A model generated the notes under the pieces. The model searched no databases. It was not told the origin of the DNA and saw nothing but the letters and a program-made list of their open reading frames with translations. Made by a program: the position numbers and the translations under genes. Below are positions 21,245-32,570 of a stretch of DNA of 64,000 nt, in pieces. The stretch covers positions 112,660,183-112,724,182 of the forward strand of contig OY998180.1 in assembly GCA_963921935.1 (NCBI GenBank). Direction: 5' to 3'. Source of the DNA: Galeruca laticollis. Taxonomy: Eukaryota; Arthropoda; Insecta; Coleoptera; Chrysomelidae. The first letter of the stretch is position 1, and each line of letters begins with the position of its first letter.

Positions 21245-21397
21245 TAAAAAACTAGAATGTACTTACAAGTATTATGCTTGGGTATAAAATGAATTAATTG
21301 TGGTACTTGCACTAATTCAAAGTCAGTTTTATTTATAAAACATGAGTATATAACAACACCAGAGAAATCACATGTTTCTTTGCAACGTTGTCACACA

Positions 21398-22272
21398 ATG
21401 TTAGAAGATATTTTGAGGAAAGCTGGCCTGAATACTAAAGGAATGATATACCATTGTAGACATCAGGTAATTGCATATGCCGATGATGTGACTTTGATAA
21501 CTAGATCAAAAAGGGAGCTGCAAGTGGTACTGAATAAATTTGTAGATACAGCGAAGACGTATGGCCGAATAATAAACACAGCTAAAACTAAATATATGGA
21601 GATGAAAAATCATACAATTGATGGGATAAAAGAGGTAACCTTCAGAACAGACAACCAGGTATATAACTTCGAGAAAGTTGACAGTTTTGATTACCTAGGG
21701 GTAACAATTAATAATAAAAACGACGAAACAGATGAAATAGATGAAAATGAAGCAGAACAGTAGGAGCCCTCAGTAATATATTGAAATCAAAAGTACTCTC
21801 CAAAAAAGCGAAGATAAGAATATACAGAACGATAATTAGGCCAACCGTACTATACGGTTGCGAATCCTGGATACTTACACAAAAGAATGAAAATAAAATT
21901 GGAATATGGGAAAGAAGAATACTCAGAAAAATATTTGGAGGCAAAAAGCTAGAAGATGGAGCTTGGAGAAGACTAACAAATAAAGAAGTGGCGGAAACTT
22001 ATGGATATCCGGACATAGTTCATCATATAAAGGCACAGAGAATAAGATGGCTGGGGCATGTCAGCAGAATGGCAGAAGAAAGACATCCCAGTAGAGTTAT
22101 TTTCGAAGCGAGAGGGGGTAAACGGCGAAAGGGCAGACCGAAGAAGAAATGGTTAGAGGCAGTCACGACGGATCTGAAGAAAAAGGGAGTGGAAAGATGG
22201 AGGGAGATAGCGGATGACAGACAAAAATGGAGACTACTAGCAAAACATATAGAGGAAGAAATTTTTTTTTAA
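21398..22272 (+). pseudogene. RTE-like LINE ORF2: reverse transcriptase C-part and C-terminus
   Basis: The frame resumes with MLEDILRKAGLNTKG and the intact catalytic box VIAYADDVTLITRSK, followed by the thumb (DSFDYLGVTINNK). A frameshift near 21763 leads into 21781-22272, with RPTVLYGCESWILTQK, ERRILRKIFGG, IRWLGHVSRMAEERHPSRV and KGRPKKKWLEAVTTDL. The YADD box is preserved even though the gene is interrupted. The ORF ends in a poly-T/poly-A junction at 22262-22274, and a 3' region precedes the TA repeat. Confidence 0.82.
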
Positions 22273-22320
22273 AAGAATTGTAATTCCTTTTTAGGCTTGG
22301 GCCTTTGAGGCCTGTAGTAC

Positions 22321-22322
22321 TG

Positions 22323-22376
<54 letters not shown>
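22321..22376. repeat. (TA)n microsatellite, left of errantivirus
   Basis: A pure TA run of about 54 bp directly follows the 3' end of the RTE-like LINE and directly precedes the left LTR (AATTATG). The TA run resumes to the right of the errantivirus at about 30899. Confidence 0.9.
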
Positions 22377-22381
<5 letters not shown>

Positions 22382-22626
22382 TGTTTTCACTGATTTTATA
22401 CTTTAAAAAAAACTTTATTTTCCACAAAAATATACAATGATTATTCTTTACAACTTATGATTTTTTATAACTAAACTATAAATGAATCTAAATGTGGTAC
22501 AGCAAAGAATGAATAATTTTATTAGACGAAAAATGTTTTTATAGTACTGATTAGCTTTATCTTCGGGTTCAACGTGGGGTAGGTCGATAATGGTCCTACG
22601 GAAAGCGTTGGTTTTATCTTATCTTC
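22377..22626 (-). repeat. Errantivirus 3' LTR
   Basis: The LTR runs from AATTATGTTTTCACTG to TTATCTTATCTTC in plus orientation. It is bordered inside by a purine-rich tract on the minus strand (22660-22675: CCAAGGAAGGAGGAGAAAT), the likely polypurine primer, though a short gap separates the two. Confidence 0.85.
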
Positions 22627-22646
22627 GGGGTCCAGTGATCTTATGG

Positions 22647-23948
22647 TTAGATTTCTCCTCCTTCCTTGGGATTAAATTCCGTCCTCGGAATTTCGAGAAG
22701 TTCTTGTAAGGCAGCAACTTGCTTCTGCGGAATTTTGGGTCCAAAGAGTAATTTGGAAATCCTTTTTCTCTTACGAATGACTATGTACGAGAAAAGTGCT
22801 AAAACAGATATTATTATAATAATTGAAATTACACTGGGACCGGCTGACATCAGGGGATGTAGATTCAAAGTTTCAATAGGTTCGATTCTATCATGTGTTT
22901 TGGGAATTTCTAGTTTTTCTAATACGAGCGAATGTCGTGGCTGGAGTTTCATCTGAACAATGTTAGGGGCTTGTAGTTCTTGAATAGTTTGCGGATTTAT
23001 TTTCTGTCCCATAATGTATAGAGTTTCATCTGTAGAGATTGCACTGGAGTGGTAGACGGTCTGTTCTCCAATGGTCAATGGGTTGACTACTCCTAGTAGA
23101 ATGACGTTGATTGTTTCCTGGATGAAGTTTTCAGAAACAAAAGCGGTTACACAGGTCTGCACATCGGGAATTTGGCATCTCGAGTTAATTTTGCCTTGAC
23201 ATATGGCAATATTGGATTTTGGCTTACAATTTTCATACCATGTATTATTTGCATAGTATTTGGCAGGTGGAATTATCATTGCTTGTTCGTTGTTGGGTAT
23301 AGGGTAGATTCTGAAGTATGGGTAAGAATGTGTGTGAAGGATAGGTATTTTCAGGATTATGAGCATGTTTTTCTGGGTTATACATACTACGGAATGTGAA
23401 GCTTCTAGAAGTTCGTAAGGATGTTCGTTATTAATAATTAGAGCATCGCGAGAGTAAATTGAAAGTAAGATACTCTGTAGAGTAGTTATTTCGTGAAGCG
23501 TGAAGAGTTCAATATTTGGGAGATTTATTTGCGAAAGTGTTATCGTTCTTATCAGTTTTTTTATGTATTCGTTAATACTTTGTATTTCTAAGATTTCATT
23601 GATTTTAGCCAGTTGTTTGGATATATGATCTAATTCATTTGAAAGCATCGCATTATTCTGGTTTAGTTTTTTAAAGAGTATGTCGAATCTACTATTGAAG
23701 GTTTCGCCATATGAGATTTGGTTATTATACTTCTCTATAATTTCATTTTGTTTAAGCTCTACTGCCGTGATATGAGATTTTAGGAGTTCTAAATCAAAGT
23801 CATCAGGATTACCAGTAATGTATTTAATTGTCGTTCCTAGAAAGTTAAATAGACCTTTTTTTTGTGTTCGTTTACGGGTAACCTTATGAAGGTTGTCTTT
23901 TGCTTCTCTTAGTAGGTGTGTGAATTGGTTTATCAAAAGTTGTAGCAT
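22647..23948 (-). pseudogene. env: Errantivirus env (baculovirus F-like envelope protein)
   Basis: The 433-codon open frame has a basic cleavage-type motif (RTQKKG, residues ~25-30), followed by a Gly/Phe-rich segment like a fusion peptide. A helical, coiled-coil-like region lies at ~60-130, a cysteine-containing ectodomain at ~200-280 (CKPKSN, CQGK, CQIP, CVTAF), one hydrophobic membrane segment near 368-390 (SVISIIIIISVLALFSYIVI) and a short basic cytoplasmic tail. This is the layout of the F-type envelope proteins that errantiviruses share with baculoviruses. Related coding sequence continues upstream to about 24120 but is cut off by an in-frame stop near 23960. The frame is therefore long but lacks its natural start. 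Env would act at the cell surface; this copy is an inactive endogenous remnant. Confidence 0.82.
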
Positions 23949-24090
23949 AGGTGTATTTGGTCAATTATTTTCGAAATTATCTGTGCTATTTGTCAGTGTC
24001 TGTTCTAGCGTTTCTAAGTCTATTTGTAATATGTGTTTATGGTAATGTGTTAATATTTTAGCGTTTCCCATTGATTCTGAGTAGTAACCA

Positions 24091-24318
24091 TTATTGGGTA
24101 TTTCCTGTATCTTGACTAGTGCCTGCAGGTGCTGAAGGACTGTCCTGTAAAGAGGATTGCTTATAGTGTTTTCTAAGTCTTTTGGCGTATTTTAAATATG
24201 TACTAGTTTTATTGTTTTTTGTTGTTAAGCCGATAATTTTAGTTTTATTTTGTGAGGTAGGTGCTATAATATGGTACAGGGGGTCTAGTTTTGGTTGTAT
24301 TTTCTTTTTCTTAACGTA
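24091..24318 (-). pseudogene. Errantivirus integrase C-terminus, downstream of nested LINE
   Basis: The frame continues KKKKIQPKLDPLYHIIAPTS, IIGLTTKNNKTSTYLKYAK and ends in a Ser/Gln-rich tail. The first 108 bases (24318-24211) duplicate the sequence on the other side of the LINE (25966-25860). Env begins in another frame overlapping this end. Confidence 0.7.
24211..24318. repeat. LINE D flanking duplication, copy 1 (108 bp)
   Basis: The sequence from ATTGTTTTTTGTTG to CTTTTTCTTAACGTA matches 25860-25966 apart from one T indel and three substitutions (GCTATAATATGG against GTTATGGTATGG). It encodes part of the errantiviral integrase C-terminus. Confidence 0.85.
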
Positions 24319-24415
24319 TCTCTGTATCTGTAAAGGTTGGAAGGGTGGGTAGACCCCACAGCACTTAGGCCACAATTGGCCCATTGTGCATCCTTCTGAG
24401 GTTCTAAACTTCATT

Positions 24416-25387
24416 CTAGCTCGTCATCCAGCCTACTTCTCTGAAGTAGGCGATAACGTCGCCTGAATTAAGTTCCCTCATATTGGCGTGTGTTAGCCTG
24501 TGCTCGCCGAATACATGAAACCTAAGATGAGAGAGTGGCTGACATTCGCAAAGAATGTGCTCGACAGTCTCATCTTCTTGCTCACATCCTCTACAAAGTG
24601 GGGTGTCAGAGAGACCTAGTCTGTGGAGGTGTTTTCGTAGATGGCAGTGACCAGTCAGAATTCCCGTGGCTGTTCGTAGGTTCCGCCTGTTCATAGTCAC
24701 GTATTTTTTGGCTACTTTGCTGTCCGGATATCGTAGCAGTTCCTTGGCAAGCCTGCAGCCTTCTGCGTCGTCCCATCTACCCTTAAACTTATTAAGGGAG
24801 TGTTCCTTTAATAGGTCGACCGTCGCTGACGCCGATAGACCAATGAAAGTGCCAGGTCCCAAAAGTTTTTGGGCGGCTGCCTTCCTGGCTAGCGAGTCTG
24901 CAATACGGTTTCCTTTCGATTTCTCATGGCTCTTAATCCAGCCTAAAGTGACCGTGTTGTTGTTACAGGCTTCGATTAAGGCCATGTGGCATTCTAGTAC
25001 TAGGCCTGATGTAATATGTGGTCTGTTCAGGGCTAGTAGTGTTTGTCTACTGTCCGTAAGGATGTATATGTTATTACCTGTGGCTTTCCTTTTGGTAATC
25101 TCTTTTGCAGCGATGCAGATAGCAGTGAGCTCTGTTTGAGCAACACTTGCATTGCAGCCCATTGCCCATTTTATGTTTAGATTCAGGGGTCTGAAGAAAA
25201 TTCCACATACTGAACCCACATTAGATTTAGACCCATCTGTGAAGATGCGGATTGCGTCTTCTTCCGTTGGGTCTTCTTCGTTGTTTTTAAAGATTACCTT
25301 GTAGGGCCTGTTGACGGCATATCGCGGTGGAATCGAGTCCGTATTGGCCTGCAGCAGTGGGACCTCCCTGAGGGCCTCATGCCACAA
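24416..25387 (-). pseudogene. LINE D RNase H domain and C-terminus
   Basis: The 323-codon frame holds all RNase H catalytic positions: D in RIFTDGSKSN, E in VAQTELTAICIAA, D in IYILTDSRQTL, and the HEKSKGNRIADSLAR block with the last Asp. Downstream is TGHCHLRKHLHRLGLSD followed by a zinc-knuckle-like CRGCEQEDETVEHILCEC, the usual LINE C-terminus. The domain is open and looks intact, but the element lacks most of RT. A frameshift at about 25400 separates it from the RT fragment. Confidence 0.82.
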
Positions 25388-25420
25388 GTTACGTCTCAGT
25401 TCACCGGATCCTACATCAGG

Positions 25421-25859
25421 TTATATACCGGTAGAGCGTAGACGTGTCATGGTCATCAAAACAACCTCCTTGATGTATATGTCAAGGGGAGTGAGACCGA
25501 GGATTACCTCCATAGCTCTTGTTGGTGTGGTTCTCATGCCTCCTGTAGTATTGAGGCATGCTGTTCTCTGGATTTGATCCAGTTTACGGACGACTGTCAG
25601 CTGGTTTGCTTTAGCTCCCCAGGCAATCGCGCCGTACGTTAGCATAGGTCTGATGATGGCAGTGTAGATCCAGGCAGCAACTCTAGGTGACATTCCCCAG
25701 GTGCGGCCGATGGTTCTACGACACAGCTCATAACAAATATATGCTTTTTTAACTCTGTTTTCCAAGTGAGAGTTCCACGTTAACTTACTGTCAAAGGTGA
25801 CCCCTAAATATTTCACCTCTGAAGAGAAATTAAGTTCGGTATCTAGGAGCTTTGGGGCT
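25421..25859 (-). pseudogene. LINE D reverse transcriptase C-terminal fragment
   Basis: The frame reads SSEVKYLGVTFDSKLTWNSH (RT thumb), YELCRRTIGRTWGMSP, MLTYGAIAWGAK and TTPTRAMEVILGLTPLDIYI. These blocks follow the catalytic core in I/Jockey-type LINE polymerases. The upstream catalytic boxes are absent because of 5' truncation. The frame is fused by chance with errantiviral integrase sequence to its 5' side. Confidence 0.8.
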
Positions 25860-25966
25860 ATTGTTTTTGTTGTTAAGCCGATAATTTTAGTTTTATTTTG
25901 TGAGGTAGGTGTTATGGTATGGTACAGGGGGTCTAGTTTTGGTTGTATTTTCTTTTTCTTAACGTA
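25860..25966. repeat. LINE D flanking duplication, copy 2 (107 bp)
   Basis: This is the partner of 24211-24318. Errantiviral integrase coding sequence continues to its right without a break. Confidence 0.85.
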
Positions 25967-25994
25967 AATTGCTTGCGTAATTTCGGGTATTTTT

Positions 25995-27085
25995 TCAGCA
26001 TTTTGGTTTATTTTTTTTAAGGCTTTGTCTCTTTTTTTTTGTTTTTTCATATGCTTGGTCGATAAATGGGAGTAATTCGTTTTTATGTTGTTGGTTGTAG
26101 GCGTCATAAATGGGTAAATCAAAGTCAAAGTTTATTTCATTCAGGTATGGTCCGTAAAGAATAAAAAATGGTGAATAGCCGGTCGCACTATGTATAGATT
26201 GATTATAGACGAGGACAGCATTTGTGAATGTATCGTCTAAAGAATTTTGTGGGTTTTGTGCCTTTAGTGTACGGAGTTTTTCTAATAAGGTTGAATGAAA
26301 ACGTTCTATGGGAGAGTTGGATGAGGAGTTATTGACGGTAGTTGTGTGTATTTCTATCTTGTGAGGATTTAAAAATTCTTTAATTAGTGATGAATTGAAT
26401 TCTTTTCCGCTATCAAATACCATTTTCTTCGGGTAATTGTGATGAAGTAATGTCTAATTTTACTTAAAATAGATATTGAGCTTTTGTCTGGAAGTTTGTA
26501 ACAGTGAGCGTATTTTGAGAAAGAGTCGATTATTGTTAGGTAATATGATTTGTTGCACTGTAAAGTATCTACATGTAAAATGTCAAAAGGTTTTTGTCCT
26601 AGTAGAGGACCTAATTGTGGTAGTTGGTATGGTTGGCGTTCATATTTATGCTTTAGGCATATTTCACATTTATTTATAAAGTTTGCTATAGTAGTTTGCA
26701 TTAAGGGCCAATAAAATTTTTGCTTTAGATGTTTGTAAGTTTCGATTATACCATTATGATTTGCATTGTGATAGGTTTTTACACATTCGATTTGTTTTTC
26801 CTCGTTTTCTATGTCTTGTGAAATTTTATCGCAAAAATGTGCTTTCAGGGTATTATTTATATTTATTCTGAAAAAATTACAAATAAATGGTTTGAAGAGA
26901 TGTGGAGTTTTTATTCCGAATTTTTGGTTTGGTTTTAATATTGTTTTAAAAGCGTCGGTAATGCAGTCTTCCCAATTATCAGTAGTATAAATGGAATATA
27001 TGTGTTTTTTAAATATTTTTTTATAGATAACGTCATATTTATTAGAGTTAGGAATAATTCTTATCTGGTTAGTCGATAGGTTCAA
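25995..27085 (-). pseudogene. Errantivirus integrase
   Basis: The zinc finger is complete: HNANHNGIIETYKHL and INKCEICLKHK (HHCC). The catalytic triad is D in ILHVDTLQC, D in VFDSGKEF and E in SNSPIERFHSTL. A frameshift lies at about 26440 between the first and second Asp. A second frameshift occurs at a poly-T run near 26030. The C-terminal part continues across a nested LINE at 25859/24319. Confidence 0.82.
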
Positions 27086-27129
27086 AGGTTCTTCAGATAA
27101 GGGTATTCCGTTGATAGGATTTTCTGTTG

Positions 27130-27670
27130 TGTGTTGTGTATGTCCGTCATCAGAGTCGTTATCTTCAAACTCGTTAAATTGATTTATGAATTCGTCTACA
27201 TCAAAATCTGTGGTATCTGGTGGTGCAGCGATAACCGATGATCTTGTAACGGTATTAATTTGTATTCTAGAAAGTGCATCACTGACTAAATTATCGCGAC
27301 CTCGTCGATATTTTACTTCGAAGTCGTACTCTTCTAATTTTAATCGCCACCTGGCTAGACGGGATGTGGAGTCTTTAATCCTGTAAATCCATACCAGGGG
27401 GTTATGATCTGTTTCTATTGTGAATTTTTGACCGTATCAATAGGGCCTACTAAAATGTTTCCAAGGGTCGATAATTGTAAGTAAATCGCGTTCTGTTGTA
27501 CTGTAATTTTGTTCAGCTGTATTTAGAGTACGTGAATGATATGCAATGGGATGGTTGTCTTGTGTTAAAACAGCACCTAATGCGATATTAGAGGCATCGG
27601 TAGTTAAGGTAAAAGGTTTTGAAAAATCGGGGTATTGCAATACAGGTGAATAGAAAGTAATTCTTTGCAT
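27130..27670 (-). pseudogene. Errantivirus RNase H and tether
   Basis: FTLTTDASNIALGAVLTQD gives the first catalytic Asp and NYSTTERDLLTII the Glu. After a frame break at about 27440, KFTIETDHNPLVWIY supplies the second Asp and DNLVSDALSRI the last one. This is the standard Ty3/gypsy RNase H block order. The segment after it (27250-27130) is acidic and unstructured in appearance and leads to integrase. Confidence 0.75.
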
Positions 27671-28690
27671 TTTTTAAATGATTCTAGGCAAGTAGGATTA
27701 GTGGGATCGATTATTACGTTTTTTCTTGTACACCTTGTAAGGGGAGAAGTAATTTTTGCAAAGTTAGGAATTAAACGCATGTAGTATCCAACGAGTCCTA
27801 GGAAGGATTTTATGTCCTTCAATGTATTGGGAAGTGGATATTATCTTATAGCTTTTAGTTTAGCGGGGTTTGGTAAAAGACCTTCGGGAGTTACAACGTG
27901 GCCTAGAAAAGCGACTTCTTTCGTTAAGAATTCGGATTTATCGAGTTGGATTTTTAAGTTAGCATCTCGGAATTTTTGGAAAATGGTAGAAATATGAACA
28001 AGATGTTCTTGGAGGGATTTCGAAAAGATTATTACGTCGTCCATGTAAACAAAACAGAATTTGTGTAAAAAGGGGCGTAGAATGTTGTCCATTAGTTTTT
28101 GAAAAGTAGCTGGACTGCATTCGAGTAAATTCGAAGTGACCGTGAGGGACTGTAAACGCGGTTTTTTCTATTGAGTCGGGGTGAACTTCTATTTGGTGGA
28201 ATCCTTGGGCTTAGTCTAAAGTCGTAAAGTATGTCGCTTTACCTAAGTTATCTAGAATTTCGTTAATTTTTGGTAAGGGGTACTTGTCTTCTATCGTGTT
28301 TTCATTAAGTTCACGGTAATCTATTACCATGCGAAACTTCTTCTTGCCGGAAGCGTCAGCTTTCTTCGGCACAATCCAGATAGGACCTGAATATGGAGAA
28401 ATTGAGGGGCGGATAATTTTATTGTCTAGTAATTTATTTATTTGTCTAGTTATTTCTTCTTGCATTGCTTTTGGATGTCTAAAGCTTCGTGCGTAAATAG
28501 GGTTTTCGTCTTTTGTTCTTATGTGATGTTTTATTTGCGAAGTGAATGTTAATTTGTTTTCTTCGTCATAAAATATGTCTTTAAATTTGTGTCACAGTTT
28601 TAAGATTTTTTGTTTTTCTTCAGGGTTTAGATGTTGTGTTCGAATAATGTTAGGATCAAAGTTGGAAGGTATTTGGTCTGTTACTTCGTA
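27604..28690 (-). pseudogene. Errantivirus reverse transcriptase
   Basis: Blocks in order are QINKLLDNKIIRPSISPYSG and FRMVIDYRELNENT (frame 28465-28211), a stop near 28210, then EKTAFTVPHGHFEF and a frameshift. The next frame, 28092-27841, carries the intact catalytic box CFVYMDDVIIFSK and VAFLGHVVTPEG. A stop at about 27840 precedes IKSFLGLVGYYMRLIPNFAK (27822-27604). The box is intact, but at least two stops and two frameshifts disable the polyprotein. Confidence 0.82.
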
Positions 28691-28702
28691 GTCTCCTAAG
28701 TT

Positions 28703-29250
28703 TTAAACGTGTATTGGTTCTATCTGAGGAGGGTTATCCAGTGTAATATCGACTATGTAGCCGTTAGTTACGTTATGAATAGATTCTGGGAAAATTACGT
28801 TATTTATTTTTGTCTCAGGTAGTATTATTTCGCCGTTATTTATGTTTACAGGTATTTTAAAGGATAGTGTTTTGAATGGTATTTCTGTATTGTGTCGTAG
28901 TAGTGTTAATGTTTTGTTAGTGTAGTTTGAAATTGCTTGGAACGAATCTAGTTCGAAATTTCCTAATATGATATCAAAGTCTTTACTCCAGTCAGCTATA
29001 CGTGCGTCAATAAAGTCATGTATATTTAATTCTGCAAAAAGAGGTGTTCTGATATTGTCAGAGTATTTAGTGGTTTTTTTCATAGAAGTAACTGTGAAGT
29101 CTTTTTTGTATGTGTGCTGGGGGTTAAATAATTTTGATGCTCGAGGTGGAATGATTGTGTCAGATCCACCCGTGTCGATGAGAACTTTTAACTTGCTTTT
29201 AGGTAGAATAAAAAATGGAAGTCTTGGGTGGTTTTTTATGTTGTTTAAGT
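28703..29250 (-). pseudogene. Errantivirus protease
   Basis: The minus strand at about 29190-29160 reads KVLIDTGGSDTIIPP, the retropepsin active-site loop (D-T-G). FDIILGNFELD later corresponds to the second conserved loop (ILGxDxL), with Asn in place of the usual Asp. The frame overlaps the end of gag and stops at 28703, a single stop before the RT region. Protease matures the Gag-Pol polyprotein. Confidence 0.72.
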
Positions 29251-30497
29251 CTATTGAGGAGAGGGTTGTTCGTGTAACGAGGGGTCGTGAAAATTTTCTT
29301 CTTCATCATAGTTGTCTAGGAGTTGCTCTTGAGTATAATCGGTTTCGTCGTGATATTCTACGTCGTGAAGATTAGAGTCTTGGGTATGTTCTGGGTAATT
29401 TTCAGATTCTACATTAAAGTTCTGGGTCCATCGTGTCGATGTTGACATAGGTTGTGTTTGTGTTCGAATGGTTTGTACGCCACTCATTTTTTGAGGAGTG
29501 TTATTTGGTGGGTTTTGAAATGTTTTCTGTGTTGATTGGTAATTGTTTGTCGTGTTCCTGTTAAAGTTTGAATTTGGAAAAGGTGTATAATTTTTATTAA
29601 ATCTGTTATTTTGATGGTTATTATTGGGTGTCGCTGGAATTCTCCGATTAAAGTTCGTATTAGAATTTTGATTGAATTGGTGATTAAAATTTGTGTTAGT
29701 GTTGTGAGGGGTTTGTCTAGCTTGATTTGTTGCTTTTGGTCTAGTATTTTGGTTTTTTATAAAACTCATATATGAAACTTGATTTCTATGGTTGTCATAT
29801 GCGATACATTTCTGTAATGCTGTATCGAGTGAATCTAATTGAAAATGGGAAAGATATTCACAGTATGGGTTATTAACACCTGTACAAAAAGTTTTTAAAG
29901 CTAAGTTCTTAAAATATGGAGATTTAAAATTTACAGTTTCTACATTATTATTCAAAGAAATGTGTTGCAACAAATCGCTTAAATTATTTGTAACTCTCTG
30001 AAAATACTCGTCGTAGTTTTCAGATGGTTTTTGTACTGTTGTCGTTAATTTTATATCTAAGATCTCCTATCACCGTATTTGGCTAATAATGCTGGGCGGA
30101 CATCTGTCCAATTTGATTTATTAGAGAAATTTAAATAATCTCTTGGCTCACCTTTAATGCGAGAAAGAATGTTTGCATTCAAAATGAATTCTTGTACGCC
30201 GGTAGGATTTTGTCCTCTTAGGAAGTGTATTAAATCGTCTACAGATTTTATAAATGTGGAAAGGTTATGTTCCGTCGTATATTCAGGGACAGTAGCACAT
30301 AGGCTGGAAATATCTCCATTTGAAACTGGCATGTTTGTAATTGAGATATGGGGATGTGTTTCGGTATAAGTTTCTTCGAGAGAATTATTTATGATAGGGA
30401 GTCTATTAAGAGGGCTTCTATCACGAATATGATCTTTTGTGGATTTGGCGAGAATTATATTAATTTCCGTTTCAGTATAATCAGAAAAAACACTCAT
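29251..30497 (-). pseudogene. Errantivirus gag
   Basis: The frame 30497-30057 (146 codons) starts MSVFSDYTETEINII and contains a capsid-like helical region (VDDLIHFLRGQN, LLAKYGDRRS). A one-base frameshift at about 30057 leads into a second frame ending at 29251. That frame first has ENYDEYFQRVTNN, then a long asparagine/glutamine-rich segment (residues ~90-170), then an acidic tail. No zinc knuckle is visible, which is usual for errantiviral Gag. Gag forms the particle shell. One frameshift separates the two halves. Confidence 0.75.
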
Positions 30498-30630
30498 AAG
30501 TAAAATAATATAAGGAAAGACTTACAGGAATACTAGCAGTGCTGATTTATTCTGCATCGGTCCTTGGTTCGTGGATCCTCTACTAAACAACTGAAGTTGA
30601 CCAGGAATTCTGTAGTTCTGTGTAGAGTAC

Positions 30631-30646
30631 CCTGTTCGCAGCGCCA
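30631..30646 (-). promoter_or_regulatory. Errantivirus primer-binding site
   Basis: Minus-strand sequence TGGCGCTGCGAACAGG directly follows the 5' LTR end (CATAAT). A TGGCGC start is typical of tRNA primer-binding sites in gypsy-type elements. The tRNA species is not determined. Confidence 0.65.
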
Positions 30647-30895
30647 ATTATGTTTTCACTGATTTTATACTTTAGAAAAAACTTTATTTTCCACAAAAAT
30701 ATACAATGATTATTCTTTATAACTCATGATTTTTTATAACTAAACTATAAATGAATCTAAATGTGGTACAGCAAAGAATGAATAACTTTATTAGACGAAA
30801 AATGTTTTTATAGTACTGTTTAGCTTTATTTTCGGGTTCAACGTGGGGTCAGTCGATAATGGTCCTACGGAAAGCGTTGGTTTTATCTTATCTTC
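30646..30895 (-). repeat. Errantivirus 5' LTR with promoter elements
   Basis: The copy matches 22377-22626 at about 242 of 250 positions by eye. On the minus strand it contains a CTATAAAAAC box (30813-30804) and AATAAA-type signals near 30683. These positions suit an LTR promoter and polyadenylation region; function is inferred. Confidence 0.85.
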
Positions 30896-32211
<1,316 letters not shown>

Positions 32212-32523
32212 GATTGTTATATGCACCTCCGTGTCTATGTTGGTTGTTGTCTCGAATATTCGAGATCTTCTAATATTACTGCCACAAATGTTGTGTTTGA
32301 CTATCCTGCTGAATTCTGTTATATTTTCTCATGTTTCATTCAACACCTTTGCTCCCATGTTTCACATCTTTTCTTGGTTGTACCGTACCGATGACGGCTA
32401 ATGAGCCAGAAACATGCATGTCTGCGGTTACCACTCTTTTCAGTAGCCCCTCCTTCTATTTGCGTGCAATACCCACCAATCTATTCGTTGCTTATTGTTC
32501 ATATGTCACGCACTATTTGTACA
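32212..32523 (-). repeat. Inverted partial unit of the 355-bp satellite
   Basis: From TTATATGCACCTCCGTGTC to CACGCACTATTTGTAC the plus strand is the reverse complement of the array unit. It meets the array head to head at 32211 and joins the terminal repeat of the Penelope-like element at 32523. Together the two orientations can form a long stem. Confidence 0.88.
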
Positions 32524-32570
32524 TTTTCCAATATTTCGACAATGAATATTGTCATCATCAGGGAGCTACA
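32515..32570 (-). ncRNA. Hammerhead-like ribozyme core at Penelope/satellite junction
   Basis: On the minus strand: CTGATGA (32561-32555), helix GACAAT/ATTGTC, GAAA (32537-32534), helix ATATT/AATGT, then GTA. The satellite sequence begins at the GTAC, so the element boundary falls at or next to the predicted cleavage triplet. Confidence 0.48.

Larger units (their letters stand above)
16798..21397 (-). mobile_element. CR1/Jockey-group LINE A inserted in the RTE-like LINE
   Basis: This is a two-ORF LINE on the minus strand with an (ATA)n-type tail at its 3' end (16798-16812) and its 5' end at about 21397. ORF1 is intact. ORF2 (endonuclease and RT) has a few frame breaks. The host LINE reads FNLI on one side and MLEDILRK on the other, which fixes the insertion point within a few bases. 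No long target duplication is seen at this copy, in contrast to LINE B at 45.4 kb, whose proteins are clearly related. Confidence 0.8.
13880..22320 (+). mobile_element. RTE-like LINE, interrupted by another LINE
   Basis: Two ORFs on the plus strand (ORF1 from 13999, ORF2 from about 14770) are followed by a short 3' region and a TA-rich tail at 22323. ORF2 holds an endonuclease, a reverse transcriptase and a C-terminal region ending in the block WLGHVSRMAEERHPSRV, GRPKKKWLEAV. That block is characteristic of the RTE-like family often annotated in insects as craniofacial development protein 2-like. The RT is split at 16798 by a 4.6 kb minus-strand LINE and resumes at 21398. Several stops and frameshifts are present. 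Confidence 0.8.
24319..25859 (-). mobile_element. 5'-truncated RNase-H-bearing LINE D nested in errantivirus
   Basis: The insert carries the end of a reverse transcriptase and a C-terminal RNase H domain on the minus strand, with a short 3' region lacking a poly-A tail. It is flanked by copies of errantiviral integrase sequence of 108 bp (24211-24318) and 107 bp (25860-25966). The presence of an RNase H after RT points to the I/R1-type group of LINEs. The 5' end is truncated inside the RT thumb. Confidence 0.82.
22377..30895 (-). mobile_element. Errantivirus (Ty3/gypsy with env), decayed, with nested LINE
   Basis: Two 250-bp LTRs (22377-22626 and 30646-30895) differ at about eight positions counted by eye. 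On the minus strand the order is LTR, primer-binding site, gag, protease, RT, RNase H, integrase, env, LTR, which defines an env-bearing gypsy-type element. Pol and gag carry frameshifts and stops. A LINE (24319-25859) interrupts the end of integrase. The insertion lies in a TA microsatellite, in keeping with the alternating purine/pyrimidine target preference known for errantiviruses. Errantiviruses are endogenous insect retroviruses. This copy is inactive. Confidence 0.9.

Noticed and set aside
22666..22956. Plus-strand frames opposite env (22666-22956, 23172-23399)
   Set aside because: They are antisense shadows of the env ORF without any motif.
24211..25966. 108-bp direct repeats around LINE D read as LTRs
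   Set aside because: They encode errantiviral integrase sequence continuous with the host element on each side, so they are duplicated target.
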